This document shows positions 25,583 to 34,042 of a stretch of 64,000 nucleotides of DNA, piece by piece. Numbering within the stretch: the stretch's first letter is position 1; each line of letters opens with the position of its first letter. This stretch comes from Pantoea nemavictus (GTDB taxonomy: Bacteria; Pseudomonadota; Gammaproteobacteria; Enterobacterales; Enterobacteriaceae): NCBI RefSeq assembly GCF_037479095.1, contig NZ_JBBGZW010000002.1, positions 620,001 through 684,000 on the forward strand. Direction: 5' to 3'. The notes beneath the pieces are model-generated. The model made no database searches. It was not told the origin of the DNA and saw nothing but the letters and a program-made list of their open reading frames with translations. A program made the position numbers and the translations under genes.

Positions 25583-25681
25583 CGTGGCCGTATTGGTCGT
25601 GTGCAGTAGGCTGAATTAATCCATTGCGTTCACTTTAAAAGCAAGGCCATGATAACACTCTGATTGCTCAAGGAGATTGTC

Positions 25682-26374
25682 ATGGCTTCTTCGCCTTTCA
25701 CTATTGGTCTGCTGCTGTTCCCCAACCTCACGCAACTCGATCTCACCGGCCCGTGGGAAGTGTTTGCCCGCATGCCCAACGTCAAAAATTATCTGATTTG
25801 GAAAGACCGCCAGCCGGTGATGTCCGATCGTGGCATGGCGATTGTGCCAACCGCGACCTTTGCCGACTGTCCCCAACTTGATCTGATTTGCATTCCCGGC
25901 GGTCCCGGACAAATCGCACTGATGGACGACGACGAAACGCTGGATTTTGTGCGGCGCATGGCGCAAAACGCGCAATGGGTGACATCGGTGTGCACTGGCT
26001 CGCTGGTGTTAGGCGCTGCGGGATTACTGCAAGGATATCGGGCAACTTCGCACTGGGGATCGCTGGATCAGCTCAGCCTTTTAGGCGCCACGCTGGTAGC
26101 GGAACGCGTGGTGCGTGACCGCAACCGCATCACCGGCGCGGGCGTCACCTCAGGCATTGATTTTGCCTTAACGGTGGCGCAGGAGTTGTTTGGGCGCGAG
26201 GTTGCGGAGAATATTCAGCTGCAGATGGAGTACGATCCGGCGCCGCCATTCCACTCTGGCTCTCCGCGCAGCGCCTCACCAGCGCGACTGGCCGAGGCGA
26301 AAAATCAGATGCAGGATTTTATTGCCCGACGCCGTTTGGCAACCGAGCAGGCAGCGGCAAGGCTAAAGCGCTAA
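25682..26374 (+). CDS. DJ-1/PfpI-family protein, isonitrile hydratase-like
   Basis: The 230-residue protein has the PfpI fold with LLLFPNLTQLDLTGPWEVFARMP at the start, the acidic residue in the first strand, the nucleophile elbow SVCTGS with Cys104, and ATSHWGSLDQL. This resembles isonitrile hydratase (InhA) of Pseudomonas, which hydrates isonitriles to N-formamides; other members act as regulators without catalytic activity, so the reaction is inferred. AAGGAG lies seven bases before the ATG at 25682. The gene is followed by a parS-like palindrome and a convergent SDR gene. Confidence 0.82.
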   Translation: MASSPFTIGLLLFPNLTQLDLTGPWEVFARMPNVKNYLIWKDRQPVMSDRGMAIVPTATFADCPQLDLICIPGGPGQIALMDDDETLDFVRRMAQNAQWVTSVCTGSLVLGAAGLLQGYRATSHWGSLDQLSLLGATLVAERVVRDRNRITGAGVTSGIDFALTVAQELFGREVAENIQLQMEYDPAPPFHSGSPRSASPARLAEAKNQMQDFIARRRLATEQAAARLKR

Positions 26375-26389
26375 TACGACAGATGAGTA

Positions 26390-26434
26390 TGAAATCTGGC
26401 GATTTCAGCCTGAAATCGCCACGGATTTTCACCC
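26390..26434. other. Orphan P1-type parS-like site between convergent genes
   Basis: TGGCGATTTCA (26397-26407) and TGAAATCGCCA (26411-26421) are perfect 11-base arms around a GCC spacer, with a further TGAAAT at 26390 and ATTTTCACC at 26425. The A-box/A-box/B-box order and the downstream ACG-ATTT(T)CACC agree with the right arm of P1 parS. It lies about 20 kb from parAB. A transcriptional terminator is an alternative, but no T-run follows the hairpin. Confidence 0.65.
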
Positions 26435-27169
26435 TCAATGTGCGCTGGCAGTAGGGCGCACGGTGATTTCACTGGTATCAACCTCGCCAGGTTGTTCGAT
26501 GGCCCAACTCACCGCTTTGGCAATCGCTTCCGGCTGCAGTGCAATCTGGCGATAACTCTTCATCGCCTCACGCGCAACACGGTCGCTGATGCTATCGGCG
26601 AGTTCAGACTCCACCACGCCCGGATTGAGCACCGTAACGCGCAGATGCTGTGATTCCTGGCGCAGACCATCGGAAATGGCACGCACCGCGAATTTAGTAG
26701 CGCAATACACCGCCGCGGTGGGGGAAACCGTCAGGGCGCCAACCGACGCGATGTTGATGATGTGGCCAAACTGCTGGGTCTGCAGGGTAGGAAGCACTGC
26801 CGCGATACCATACAGCACGCCGCGAATGTTGACGTCCAGCATCAAATCCCACTCTTCGACCTTCATAGAACTCATCGGCGACAGCGGCATGACACCTGCA
26901 TTGTTAATCATCACATCAATGCGGCCATATTTCTCCAGCGCAAAATCGGCCAGCTGCTGTGTATCGGCACGCCGTGTGACATCGGTAAGCAAATAATCCA
27001 CGCTTGCGCCCGCTAAACGCAGCTCATCGCAAAGCGCCGTCAAGCGATCGGCGCGACGTGCACCGAGAATCAGTTTGTGACCTTGCTGCGCCAGATGACG
27101 TGCAATGCCTTCGCCTATGCCGCTACTGGCGCCGGTTAAAATAATCACTTTAGGATTTGAGTGGGTCAT
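26435..27169 (-). CDS. SDR-family oxidoreductase
   Basis: The 244-residue classical short-chain dehydrogenase has the cofactor motif TGASSGIGEG at 13-22, NNAG near residue 88, the catalytic serine in INIASVGAL and YCATKFAVRAI (Tyr-x3-Lys). It oxidises or reduces a small alcohol or carbonyl with NAD(P); the RRADR segment after the second strand suggests NADP. GAGGAG precedes the ATG. It is divergent from an AraC/YqhC-like regulator 160 bases away, which probably controls it in response to aldehydes or related compounds. It is convergent with the DJ-1 gene across a parS-like site. Confidence 0.9.
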   Translation of the reverse strand: MTHSNPKVIILTGASSGIGEGIARHLAQQGHKLILGARRADRLTALCDELRLAGASVDYLLTDVTRRADTQQLADFALEKYGRIDVMINNAGVMPLSPMSSMKVEEWDLMLDVNIRGVLYGIAAVLPTLQTQQFGHIINIASVGALTVSPTAAVYCATKFAVRAISDGLRQESQHLRVTVLNPGVVESELADSISDRVAREAMKSYRQIALQPEAIAKAVSWAIEQPGEVDTSEITVRPTASAH

Positions 27170-27329
27170 GACGTACTCCTCGTTAAGTTGACGAGGCTAT
27201 TGTTGATAAATCATACGTTAGACGACAGACCCGATCGTGGCGCATGTTTGCCTGATTCTCTCGCTACCATTGTGTATTTATCACCTTGATGGCTATGCTT
27301 TGCCTGAATCTCTCTGCGGAACATCATTT

Positions 27330-28262
27330 ATGGCGCTCTCAGTTCAACAACGTACCTGCGCATTGCTCAGTCAGCTGGCACGTCAGGAAGGCTATACCGA
27401 ATCGCTGCTGGAAAGCGTGCGCTTTATGCGTGCCGATCGGCAGTGGGCACGCACGCCGGTGCTGTATGAACCCAGCATCATTATTATTTGCCAGGGTTCG
27501 AAACGCGCGTTTCTGGCCGACAAAATGTATCGCTACGATGCACAGCATTTTCTGGTGCTGTCGGTACCGTTGCCATTCTCTGCTGAGACTGAGGCAACCT
27601 CCGAAGAGCCGTTGCTGGGCATCGCCGTTCGCCTGGATGTTGCCATGGTGGCGCGGCTGGTGGCGCAACTGGCCAGCGTTGAAACGGCGATGAGTGCGGC
27701 ACAAGCGGGCATTATCTCGACGCCCATTGATCAGGCATTAGCGGAAAGTACCTTACGCTTGCTGGAAGCGCTGAGCGATCCACTCGAAGCCAAAATATTG
27801 GCGCCAGCGCGGGTTGAAGAGATCTGTTTTCGCGTGCTGATGGGCGAGCAGGGCGGCGCGGTGCGCGCGGCGTTAACCTATCAAGGCCATTTTGGCCGCA
27901 TCGCCCGTGCTCTGCAGCGTATTCATCAGGACTGGCGTCAGCCGCTAAATGTGCCGCATCTGGCAAACGAAGCCGGAATGAGCGTGCCGCGTTTTCATCT
28001 GCATTTCAAAACCGTCACGCAAACCTCGCCGATTCAATATGTTAAATCGCTGCGTTTACATCAGGCGCGTTTGATGATGATCCGCGATAATCTCACCGCC
28101 GCTGGCGCGGCAGCGCGCGTAGGTTATGAGAGCGACTCGCAGTTTAATCGTGAGTTCAAACGGATGTTTGGTCGAAGCCCCGCAGAAGAGGCGCGGATAA
28201 TGAAGCGGGCGTTTGAGTTGTTACCGCCGGAGCAGTTGTCCGGCTGTTTACTGGCACATTAA
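27330..28262 (+). CDS. AraC-family regulator, YqhC-like
   Basis: The 310-residue protein has the AraC_N domain (about 20-170: VRFMRADRQWARTPVLYEPSIIIICQGSKRAFLADKMYRYD) and two C-terminal helix-turn-helices (LNVPHLANEAGMSVPRFHLHFK and AARVGYESDSQFNREFKRMFGRSPAEE). This is the architecture of YqhC, the aldehyde-responsive activator of reductases. It faces away from an SDR gene, its probable target. The ATG at 27330 matches the usual length; a frame extending back to 27237 lacks family sequence. The ribosome site (GGAAC) is weak. Confidence 0.85.
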   Translation: MALSVQQRTCALLSQLARQEGYTESLLESVRFMRADRQWARTPVLYEPSIIIICQGSKRAFLADKMYRYDAQHFLVLSVPLPFSAETEATSEEPLLGIAVRLDVAMVARLVAQLASVETAMSAAQAGIISTPIDQALAESTLRLLEALSDPLEAKILAPARVEEICFRVLMGEQGGAVRAALTYQGHFGRIARALQRIHQDWRQPLNVPHLANEAGMSVPRFHLHFKTVTQTSPIQYVKSLRLHQARLMMIRDNLTAAGAAARVGYESDSQFNREFKRMFGRSPAEEARIMKRAFELLPPEQLSGCLLAH

Positions 28263-28263
28263 C

Positions 28264-28395
28264 TTAACGAATCGCCATGACGGCGACGACAGCCAAAATC
28301 CAGAACAGCGCGCAACCGGACAATACCAGTTGCCAAACACGGTGACGTTCGACGTTAAAAATAGTAGAAAAGTGAGTGCGTAAAAGGGTTTGCAT
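28264..28395 (-). CDS. Small single-helix membrane protein, 43 aa
   Basis: The frame reads MQTLLRTHFSTIFNVERHR, then VWQLVLSGCALFWILAVVAVMAIR. It has one hydrophobic helix in the C-terminal half with a basic N-terminal side. GAGG lies seven bases upstream of the ATG at 28395, and the stop is a clean TAA. The pattern (basic segment, W, G-x-ALFW, hydrophobic run, basic end) recalls E. coli YmiA, a small membrane protein of unknown function; that likeness is by eye. It is convergent with the AraC gene, one base from its stop, and no partner is obvious. Confidence 0.6.
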   Translation of the reverse strand: MQTLLRTHFSTIFNVERHRVWQLVLSGCALFWILAVVAVMAIR

Positions 28396-28602
28396 AGTGA
28401 CCTCAGTTCCGAAAATTAAATGATTAACTCGCAAGCTGCAGTAAGAAGATACTGTCAGCGAATGAGAACATTCTGACTGCTTTTAAGGAATGAGATCGAC
28501 AAGACCAGTCTTGGTTTTGTGCGCAAATGATGAACAGCTAATCAAGATAAAACCGCGAATGGACCTGATCCATGCGCGGAATTTCGGTAAGGAATTGTCT
28601 GG
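28396..28602. other. Intergenic, promoter region of the small ORF
   Basis: About 200 bases with no gene. It should contain the promoter for the 43-aa protein gene and the end of the SDR transcript. A short AAGACCAGTCTT palindrome lies near 28500; no T-run follows. Confidence 0.35.
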
Positions 28603-29307
28603 TTATACGTTGCGTGTTACGCCACCATCTACGCGAATATTCTGAGCGGTAATGTAGGCCGCGCCCGGCGAGGCGAGGAAAGCAATGGTCGCCGCCACTT
28701 CTGCAGACGTACCGTAGCGCTGCAATGGCACGCTATCGCGGCGTTCATCGGTTTTCGGCAGGCTGTCTATCCAGCCAGGCAGCACGTTGTTGATGCGAAT
28801 ATTATCGGCCGCGTAGGTGTCAGCGAAGATTTTAGTGAACGAGGCTAAACCAGCGCGGAACACCGCGGAGGTCGGGAACATATCGGTGGGCTCAAAGGTC
28901 CACGCTGATGAGATGTTAATAATGCTGCCGCCGCCTTGTTTCTGCATGATTGGCGTCACCAGTCGCGTGGCGCGCACCACATTTAAAAAATACGTTTCCA
29001 TGCCGAGCTGCCACTGCTCATCACTCAGCTCCAGAATCGGTGCGCGTGGACCGTGTCCGGCGCTGTTAACCAGCACATCGATACGGCCCCAGCGTGCCAG
29101 CGTGTGTTCCACCAGCTGGTGCAGATCGTCTACCGATTGGTTGGAGCCCGTTACGCCCAACCCACCCAGCCGTTCTGCCAGCGCTTCGCCTTTACCGGAC
29201 GAAGAGAGAATCGCCACTTTATAGCCGTCACTTGCCAGCTTTTCGGCAGCTGCCGCCCCCATACCGCTGCCGCCAGCGACAATCACTGCAACTTTTTCTA
29301 CTGTCAT
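28603..29307 (-). CDS. SDR-family protein with substituted catalytic Tyr and Lys
   Basis: The 234-residue protein has a cofactor-binding start (VIVAGGSGMGAAAAEKL) and NSAG near residue 87, and SSAWTF supplies the usual serine. Where classical members have Y-x3-K before the long helix, this one reads TSAVFRAGLASFTK, so the tyrosine aligns with serine and the lysine with arginine. The end (PLQRYGTSAEVAATIAFLASPGAAYITAQNIRVDGGVTR) is typical. I believe a related subgroup shares the PTSAVFRAGLA block, so this is probably a stable variant rather than decay. AGGAT precedes the ATG. It is divergent from a LysR gene. Confidence 0.82.
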   Translation of the reverse strand: MTVEKVAVIVAGGSGMGAAAAEKLASDGYKVAILSSSGKGEALAERLGGLGVTGSNQSVDDLHQLVEHTLARWGRIDVLVNSAGHGPRAPILELSDEQWQLGMETYFLNVVRATRLVTPIMQKQGGGSIINISSAWTFEPTDMFPTSAVFRAGLASFTKIFADTYAADNIRINNVLPGWIDSLPKTDERRDSVPLQRYGTSAEVAATIAFLASPGAAYITAQNIRVDGGVTRNV

Positions 29308-29412
29308 AATCCGCTATCCTCTCAATTAAAAATCGATTTAAGCCAGTATAAAAGGTAATTTCAGCCACAGAGAGTCAGTTTGATTGTCATTTGACGATAG
29401 GAAAACTACAGG

Positions 29413-30303
29413 ATGAGTCACGGATTTAGCCAGCTTCCGCCGTTGAATGCGTTAAAGGTTTTCGAAGCCGTCACGCGTCATCTTAATTTCCGTCTGGCGG
29501 CGGAAGAGCTAGGCGTGACACAAGGCGCGGTCGCGCAGCAAATTCGTGGGTTGGAAGCCAGCCTGGGTCTAAAACTGTTTGAGCGATTGCCGCGCAGTCT
29601 GGCGTTGACGGGTGCGGGTGCAGGTTATGCGGTCAGTATTCGCCAGGCATTTGAGCTGATTGATGAGGCCACGCGGACATTACGCCCGGAGCCAAATCGG
29701 TTAACCCTGAGCGTGACGCCCACCTTTGCCAGCCGCTGGATGCTGCCGCGCCTGCCGGGTTTTACCGCCGCCTGGCCAGATATCGATTTGCGCGTGCTGG
29801 CCTCGGAACGGCTGGTTCAGTTTCATCATGAAGGCGTTGATTTGGCGGTACGCTATGGTCGCCCGCCGTTCGGCGCCGGCCTCGATGCTACATTGCTGTT
29901 TAGCCAAACGGTGCTGGCGGTGGTAAGCCCCACCTTACTGGCCGAGCTGGGCGATCCGGCCGAGAGTCAGAACTTCCAGCGCTACGCTCTGGTGCATGAT
30001 GGGCATCACCTGTGGCCGGCATTTCTCGCGTTTATCTTTCCCAGCCTGTCGCTGCAACACGCGCATCATCTCCGTTTCAATCAAACCGCGCTGGCGCTTG
30101 AGGCAGCAATCGGCGGACAAGGTATGGCGCTCACTAGCCCACATTTTGTTCAGAACGATTTGGCGAGCGGGCGATTGGTGGCGGCGTTTAGCAGGCAAAT
30201 GGCCCTGGATGCGGGTTGGTATCTGGTTTGGCCAAAGCGTCCGCGTGAGCAAGCGACGGTGAAAGCGGTGCGCGACTGGCTATTAGCCCAGGTTAACGGC
30301 TGA
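29413..30303 (+). CDS. LysR-family transcriptional regulator (GcvA-like)
   Basis: The 296-residue protein has a winged helix at about 9-65 (LPPLNALKVFEAVTRHLNFRLAAEELGVTQGAVAQQIRGLEASLGLKLFERLPRSL), whose opening is typical of the GcvA/AmpR group, and a substrate domain with TPTFASRWMLPRLPGF and GVDLAVRYGRPPF. LysR proteins usually control a divergent gene, here the variant SDR. AGGA lies eleven bases before the ATG. A symmetric ATGATCC/GGATCAT hairpin at 30335-30353 follows the gene, without a T-run. Confidence 0.88.
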   Translation: MSHGFSQLPPLNALKVFEAVTRHLNFRLAAEELGVTQGAVAQQIRGLEASLGLKLFERLPRSLALTGAGAGYAVSIRQAFELIDEATRTLRPEPNRLTLSVTPTFASRWMLPRLPGFTAAWPDIDLRVLASERLVQFHHEGVDLAVRYGRPPFGAGLDATLLFSQTVLAVVSPTLLAELGDPAESQNFQRYALVHDGHHLWPAFLAFIFPSLSLQHAHHLRFNQTALALEAAIGGQGMALTSPHFVQNDLASGRLVAAFSRQMALDAGWYLVWPKRPREQATVKAVRDWLLAQVNG

Positions 30304-30554
30304 TATTTGTTCAATAACGAAATCAGTAAAACTGATGATCCGCCGTGGATCATGAATGTTATAACTGCTTAATGATGCAGACATGGGCTTTTATCCTGCT
30401 TGCGCAGTGGATTAGCAAAATATCGCGCAAATTCAGCAAGTAACCAAAAATATTGCGCGTTGCATTCTGCTGGGTGCTGTGAATAAATACGGAATCAATT
30501 TTAATAAAAATGCCATAAAGGCCAGGCTCGCGCCTGAGAAAGATCTTCGCAAAT
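30304..30554. other. Intergenic, promoter region of the peptidase/ABC operon
   Basis: About 250 bases, A+T-rich in the middle. The ATGATCC/GGATCAT hairpin (30335-30353) may end the LysR transcript. The promoter of the downstream five-gene operon should lie between 30400 and 30540, where A+T-rich runs such as AATTTTAATAAAAATG occur; I cannot assign boxes. Confidence 0.35.
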
Positions 30555-31742
30555 ATGACCGATCATAAAGATGTTTTAGCCAGGAACATCAGCGCCAAAA
30601 GCGAAAGCATGCAAGCGCATCTCATTGCCATTCGCCGTGACATTCACGCGCACCCAGAGTTGGGTTTCGACACCGTGCGCACCGCTCACATCGTTGAACA
30701 GGAGCTGTTACGCCTTGGACTGACGCCAAAAACCGGCGTCGGCAGAACCGGCGTCGTGGTAGATATTGTTGGCGCGCATCCCGGCAAAACCGTGCTGTTA
30801 CGCGCCGATATGGATGCCTTGCCGATTCACGAACAAACGGGCCTGCCCTTTAGCAGCCAATATCCCGGTAAAATGCACGCCTGCGGCCACGATATTCACA
30901 CCGCCACCATGCTGGGTGTCGCGGCGATTGTGCCGCACTACCGCGAGCAGCTACATGGCACCTTACGTTTGATTTTCCAGCCTGCGGAAGAGACGCCCGA
31001 TAGCGGTGCTGAAGCGATGATCGCCGACGGCGCGGCAGAAGGTGTTGACCTTGCCATCACGCTACACAACAAACCGGAACTGGCCGCCGGTGAAATTGGT
31101 CTGACGCGCGGTGCCAGCACCGCTTCCAGCGACGAGTTTGATGTGGTGGTGCACGGTAAATCCACCCACGCCGCCCGGCCGCACATGGGCACCGATCCCA
31201 TCATTGCGGCGGTGAATCTGGTCAGCCAGCTGCAAACCATTATTTCGCGCGAACTTGATCCCGCTAATTCGGCGGTGCTGACCATTGGTCACATTCATGG
31301 TGGCACCACTCACAACATCATTTCCGACAGCTGTCTGCTTCAGGGCACGGTGCGCGCTAAATCTCCTGCCGCACGTGCGCATATTGAAGAAGCGTTTAAA
31401 CGTATCTGCGCCGGCGTGGCGCTGTCGCTGAACGTGCGCGTTGAGGTCAATTATCAACGTGGCGTGCCGCCGTTGATGAATGATGATGCGTTGATTGATG
31501 CGCTGGAACCGATTTTGTCGCACCAGTTTGGTAAAGCCATTGTTGCTAAACCGAGCGCCAGCTTTGGGGCCGAAGATTTCGCCCTGTTTACCGAGCGTGC
31601 GCCAGGCTGCCAGATCCACATTGGATCCGGCGCTCCGGGACGCGACGACCATCTGCACAACTCGGATTATCAACCCGACGAGCGCAGTATCCATGCCGGC
31701 ACGCAGGCGCTAGCCCGTTTAGCCATTGATTTACTCTCTTAA
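30555..31742 (+). CDS. M20 family amidohydrolase (hippurate hydrolase/IAA-amino acid hydrolase type)
   Basis: The 395-residue protein has the metal-site motifs of the M20D group: DMDALPIHEQTGLPF, HACGHDIHTATMLG (near 110), FQPAEE and the C-terminal SFGAEDFALF. The dimerisation insert has VVHGKSTHAARPHMGTDPI. Family members remove N-acyl groups from amino acids, as in hippurate, N-acetyl-diaminopimelate or IAA-conjugates, in the cytoplasm. It is the first gene of an operon with a polar amino acid ABC importer, suggesting that the imported compound is an N-acylated amino acid. The start has only a weak GA-rich ribosome site. Confidence 0.9.
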   Translation: MTDHKDVLARNISAKSESMQAHLIAIRRDIHAHPELGFDTVRTAHIVEQELLRLGLTPKTGVGRTGVVVDIVGAHPGKTVLLRADMDALPIHEQTGLPFSSQYPGKMHACGHDIHTATMLGVAAIVPHYREQLHGTLRLIFQPAEETPDSGAEAMIADGAAEGVDLAITLHNKPELAAGEIGLTRGASTASSDEFDVVVHGKSTHAARPHMGTDPIIAAVNLVSQLQTIISRELDPANSAVLTIGHIHGGTTHNIISDSCLLQGTVRAKSPAARAHIEEAFKRICAGVALSLNVRVEVNYQRGVPPLMNDDALIDALEPILSHQFGKAIVAKPSASFGAEDFALFTERAPGCQIHIGSGAPGRDDHLHNSDYQPDERSIHAGTQALARLAIDLLS

Positions 31743-31765
31743 AAAATAACCAACTCTGAGGTCTT

Positions 31766-32614
31766 ATGATGATGCGTAAAGGACTGTTTACCGCTTCTGT
31801 TGGCATGCTGCTGCTTGCCTCTTCCGCTCTGGTACAGGCTAAAGATTTTGGTACGCTGAAATTCGCTACTGAAGCGGCTTATCCCCCGTTTAACCAATCG
31901 ACGCCAAGCGGCAAAATCGTTGGTTATGAACCGGATATGGTGGCTGAAATCGCCAAACGTGCCGGTTTCAAATATGAAATCGTGGCGCAGAAATGGTCCG
32001 GTATGATTCCAGGTTTGGTTGACGGCAAATATGACGCGGTGATAGATGCGGTGACCGTGACGCCAAAGCGTGAAGAAGTGGTGGATTTCTCGCGCCAATA
32101 CACCGTGAGTATTTCGGGTTTCGTCACTCTGAAGGGCAGCGCGGTGGATACGCTGCCGGGCAATGGCGAAGTGGTGCTGGCGGATGACGAAGCCGGCATG
32201 ACCAAATCTATTGATGCGCTAAAAGCGAAATTCAAAGGCAAAACCATCGCGGTGCAGGTTGCCACCATTCAGGCTGACTTCCTGAATAAATACCTGGCCG
32301 ACGTGGCGACGATTCGCACCTATCAGGCCGGTCCGGAAACCTTCGCTGACCTGCTGAACGGGCGCGTTGATGCGGTCATGGCGTCTCGTACTAACCTCAA
32401 CGCTTACGTGAAAAAACATGCGGATACCGTGAACAGCACCGGCTATGGTTTCTCGGGCGGCGTGCTCGGCCAGGGCTCGGCGATTGCGATTCAGAAAAAC
32501 AATCCTGAGCTGAAAGCGGCGCTGGATAGCGCGTTAAATTCGATGATCAAAGATGGCACGCTGAAGCAGCTGTCTGAAAAATGGTTCGGCGAAAACGTCG
32601 CACCTAAAGAGTAA
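31766..32614 (+). CDS. Amino acid ABC transporter periplasmic binding protein (family 3)
   Basis: The 282-residue protein has a signal peptide (MRKGLFTASVGMLLLASSALVQA) and the family-3 receptor body: TLKFATEAAYPPFNQSTPSGKIVGYEPDMVAEIAKRAG, GLVDGKYDAVIDAVTVTPKRE and the ending IKDGTLKQLSEKWFG. It delivers a polar amino acid or derivative to the permease pair encoded next. TGAGG lies upstream of three consecutive ATG codons; I took the first. The intergenic distance to the peptidase gene is 23 bases. Confidence 0.9.
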   Translation: MMMRKGLFTASVGMLLLASSALVQAKDFGTLKFATEAAYPPFNQSTPSGKIVGYEPDMVAEIAKRAGFKYEIVAQKWSGMIPGLVDGKYDAVIDAVTVTPKREEVVDFSRQYTVSISGFVTLKGSAVDTLPGNGEVVLADDEAGMTKSIDALKAKFKGKTIAVQVATIQADFLNKYLADVATIRTYQAGPETFADLLNGRVDAVMASRTNLNAYVKKHADTVNSTGYGFSGGVLGQGSAIAIQKNNPELKAALDSALNSMIKDGTLKQLSEKWFGENVAPKE

Positions 32615-32626
32615 TTCCAGGCGCTT

Positions 32627-33346
32627 ATGGCTATTGATTGGCAAATTTTAGGTTTTGGTGACGAAGGTTGGGGCGGCGTGTTGCTTAACGCCGCCACGGT
32701 GACCGTCACCGTTTCGTTATGTGCGTGGCTGCTCGGGGCAATCCTCGGCAGCCTATTGTGCTGGATGCAGATTGGCGGTGCGCGCTGGCAACAGCGCCTC
32801 GCCAACGGCTACATCACGCTATTTCGTGGCGTGCCGGAGCTGCTGGTGATCTATCTGTTCTATTTTGGTGGTCGTCAGGTGGTGTCGTTTGTGGGGGAAA
32901 GCCTTGGCCTGCAAGGCCCGTTCGATGTAAACGGCTTTGTCGCCGGCGCGATCGCCATCGGCCTGATCTCTGGCGCCTATCAAAGTAGCGTGTTCCGCGG
33001 GGCATTTTACGCGATTCCGAAAGGGACGCTGGAAGCCGCCACGGTGACCGGGATGGGACGTCTGATGCTATTCCGCCGCATGATTGTGCCGCAGGCGTTG
33101 AAAACCGCGCTGCCGGGCATGGGCAATCAGTGGCAATCGGTGATCAAGGAGTCGGCGCTGGTTTCAGTGACCGGTTTGGTGGAAACCATGAACCAGATCT
33201 CCACTGCTTCGAACTCCACGCAGATGCCGTTCTTCTTCTACAGCGTTGGCGCGGTGATCTATCTGATCATCACCACCTGTTCCGATTTTGTTTTCCGCTA
33301 TGTGGAAAAAGTGGCCATGCGCGGGCAACAACGCGCGCGGTTGTAA
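32627..33346 (+). CDS. Polar amino acid ABC transporter permease (HisQ type)
   Basis: The 239-residue protein has about five helices, the HisQ/OccQ features GVPELLVIYLFYFGGRQ in the first half and the coupling loop AFYAIPKGTLEAATVTGMGRLMLFRRMIVPQALKTALPGMGNQW. It forms one half of the inner-membrane channel with the next permease. It lies 12 bases after the receptor gene and ten before the second permease. Confidence 0.9.
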   Translation: MAIDWQILGFGDEGWGGVLLNAATVTVTVSLCAWLLGAILGSLLCWMQIGGARWQQRLANGYITLFRGVPELLVIYLFYFGGRQVVSFVGESLGLQGPFDVNGFVAGAIAIGLISGAYQSSVFRGAFYAIPKGTLEAATVTGMGRLMLFRRMIVPQALKTALPGMGNQWQSVIKESALVSVTGLVETMNQISTASNSTQMPFFFYSVGAVIYLIITTCSDFVFRYVEKVAMRGQQRARL

Positions 33347-33355
33347 GGAGCCACG

Positions 33356-34042
33356 ATGGATGTCACCTTCCTGCAGCACACCTTAGCTGCTTTACTGCGC
33401 GGCCTGCCGCTGACGCTCAACCTGGCGCTACTGTCGCTATTGGGCGGTGGCGTATTGGCGCTGCTGCTGAATTTGCTGCGGCAGCATCGGCTTGGCAGTT
33501 ACGTTACGCGTTTCTACGTTTGGGTATTTCGCGGCACGCCGCTGCTGATACAGATCTTCATGATCTATTACGGCCTTGGCAGCTTGCCGACGGTACGCGA
33601 AAGCGTGCTGTGGCCGCTGCTGCGCGATCCGTACTGGTGCGGTTTGATTGCGCTGGTGCTTAACGATGCGGCCTATACCTCGGAGATATTGCGCGGTGGC
33701 CTCAATGCGGTGAGCGTGCAGTCGCTGGAAGCGGCCAAAGTGAGCGGCATGTCGCGCTTTACTGTACTCCGGCGCATCACGCTGCCGCTGGCGGTGCGTC
33801 AGGCGCTGCCGGCTTACAGCAATGAAATTATCTCGATGATCAAATCAACCTCGCTGGTGAGCACCATCAGCCTGATGGAGATGACCGGCATTGCCGACTC
33901 GATCGTCTCTGAGACGTTCCGCGCGCTGGAGGTGTTTATCAGCGCGGCAATTATCTATCTGCTACTGACCGTGCTGGTGAGTAAAGCGGTGGCGCTGCTG
34001 GAGCGCCGTTTGTCCCCTTATCACGTTGGAGCACGTCCATGA
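33356..34042 (+). CDS. Polar amino acid ABC transporter permease (HisM type)
   Basis: The 228-residue protein contains FRGTPLLIQIFMIYYGLG, LNDAAYTSEILRGGLNAV and the coupling loop SLEAAKVSGMSRFTVLRRITLPLAVRQALPAYSNE, all typical of HisM/OccM permeases. AAGGAG precedes its ATG. The end overlaps the ATPase gene by four bases (ATGA). Confidence 0.9.
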   Translation: MDVTFLQHTLAALLRGLPLTLNLALLSLLGGGVLALLLNLLRQHRLGSYVTRFYVWVFRGTPLLIQIFMIYYGLGSLPTVRESVLWPLLRDPYWCGLIALVLNDAAYTSEILRGGLNAVSVQSLEAAKVSGMSRFTVLRRITLPLAVRQALPAYSNEIISMIKSTSLVSTISLMEMTGIADSIVSETFRALEVFISAAIIYLLLTVLVSKAVALLERRLSPYHVGARP

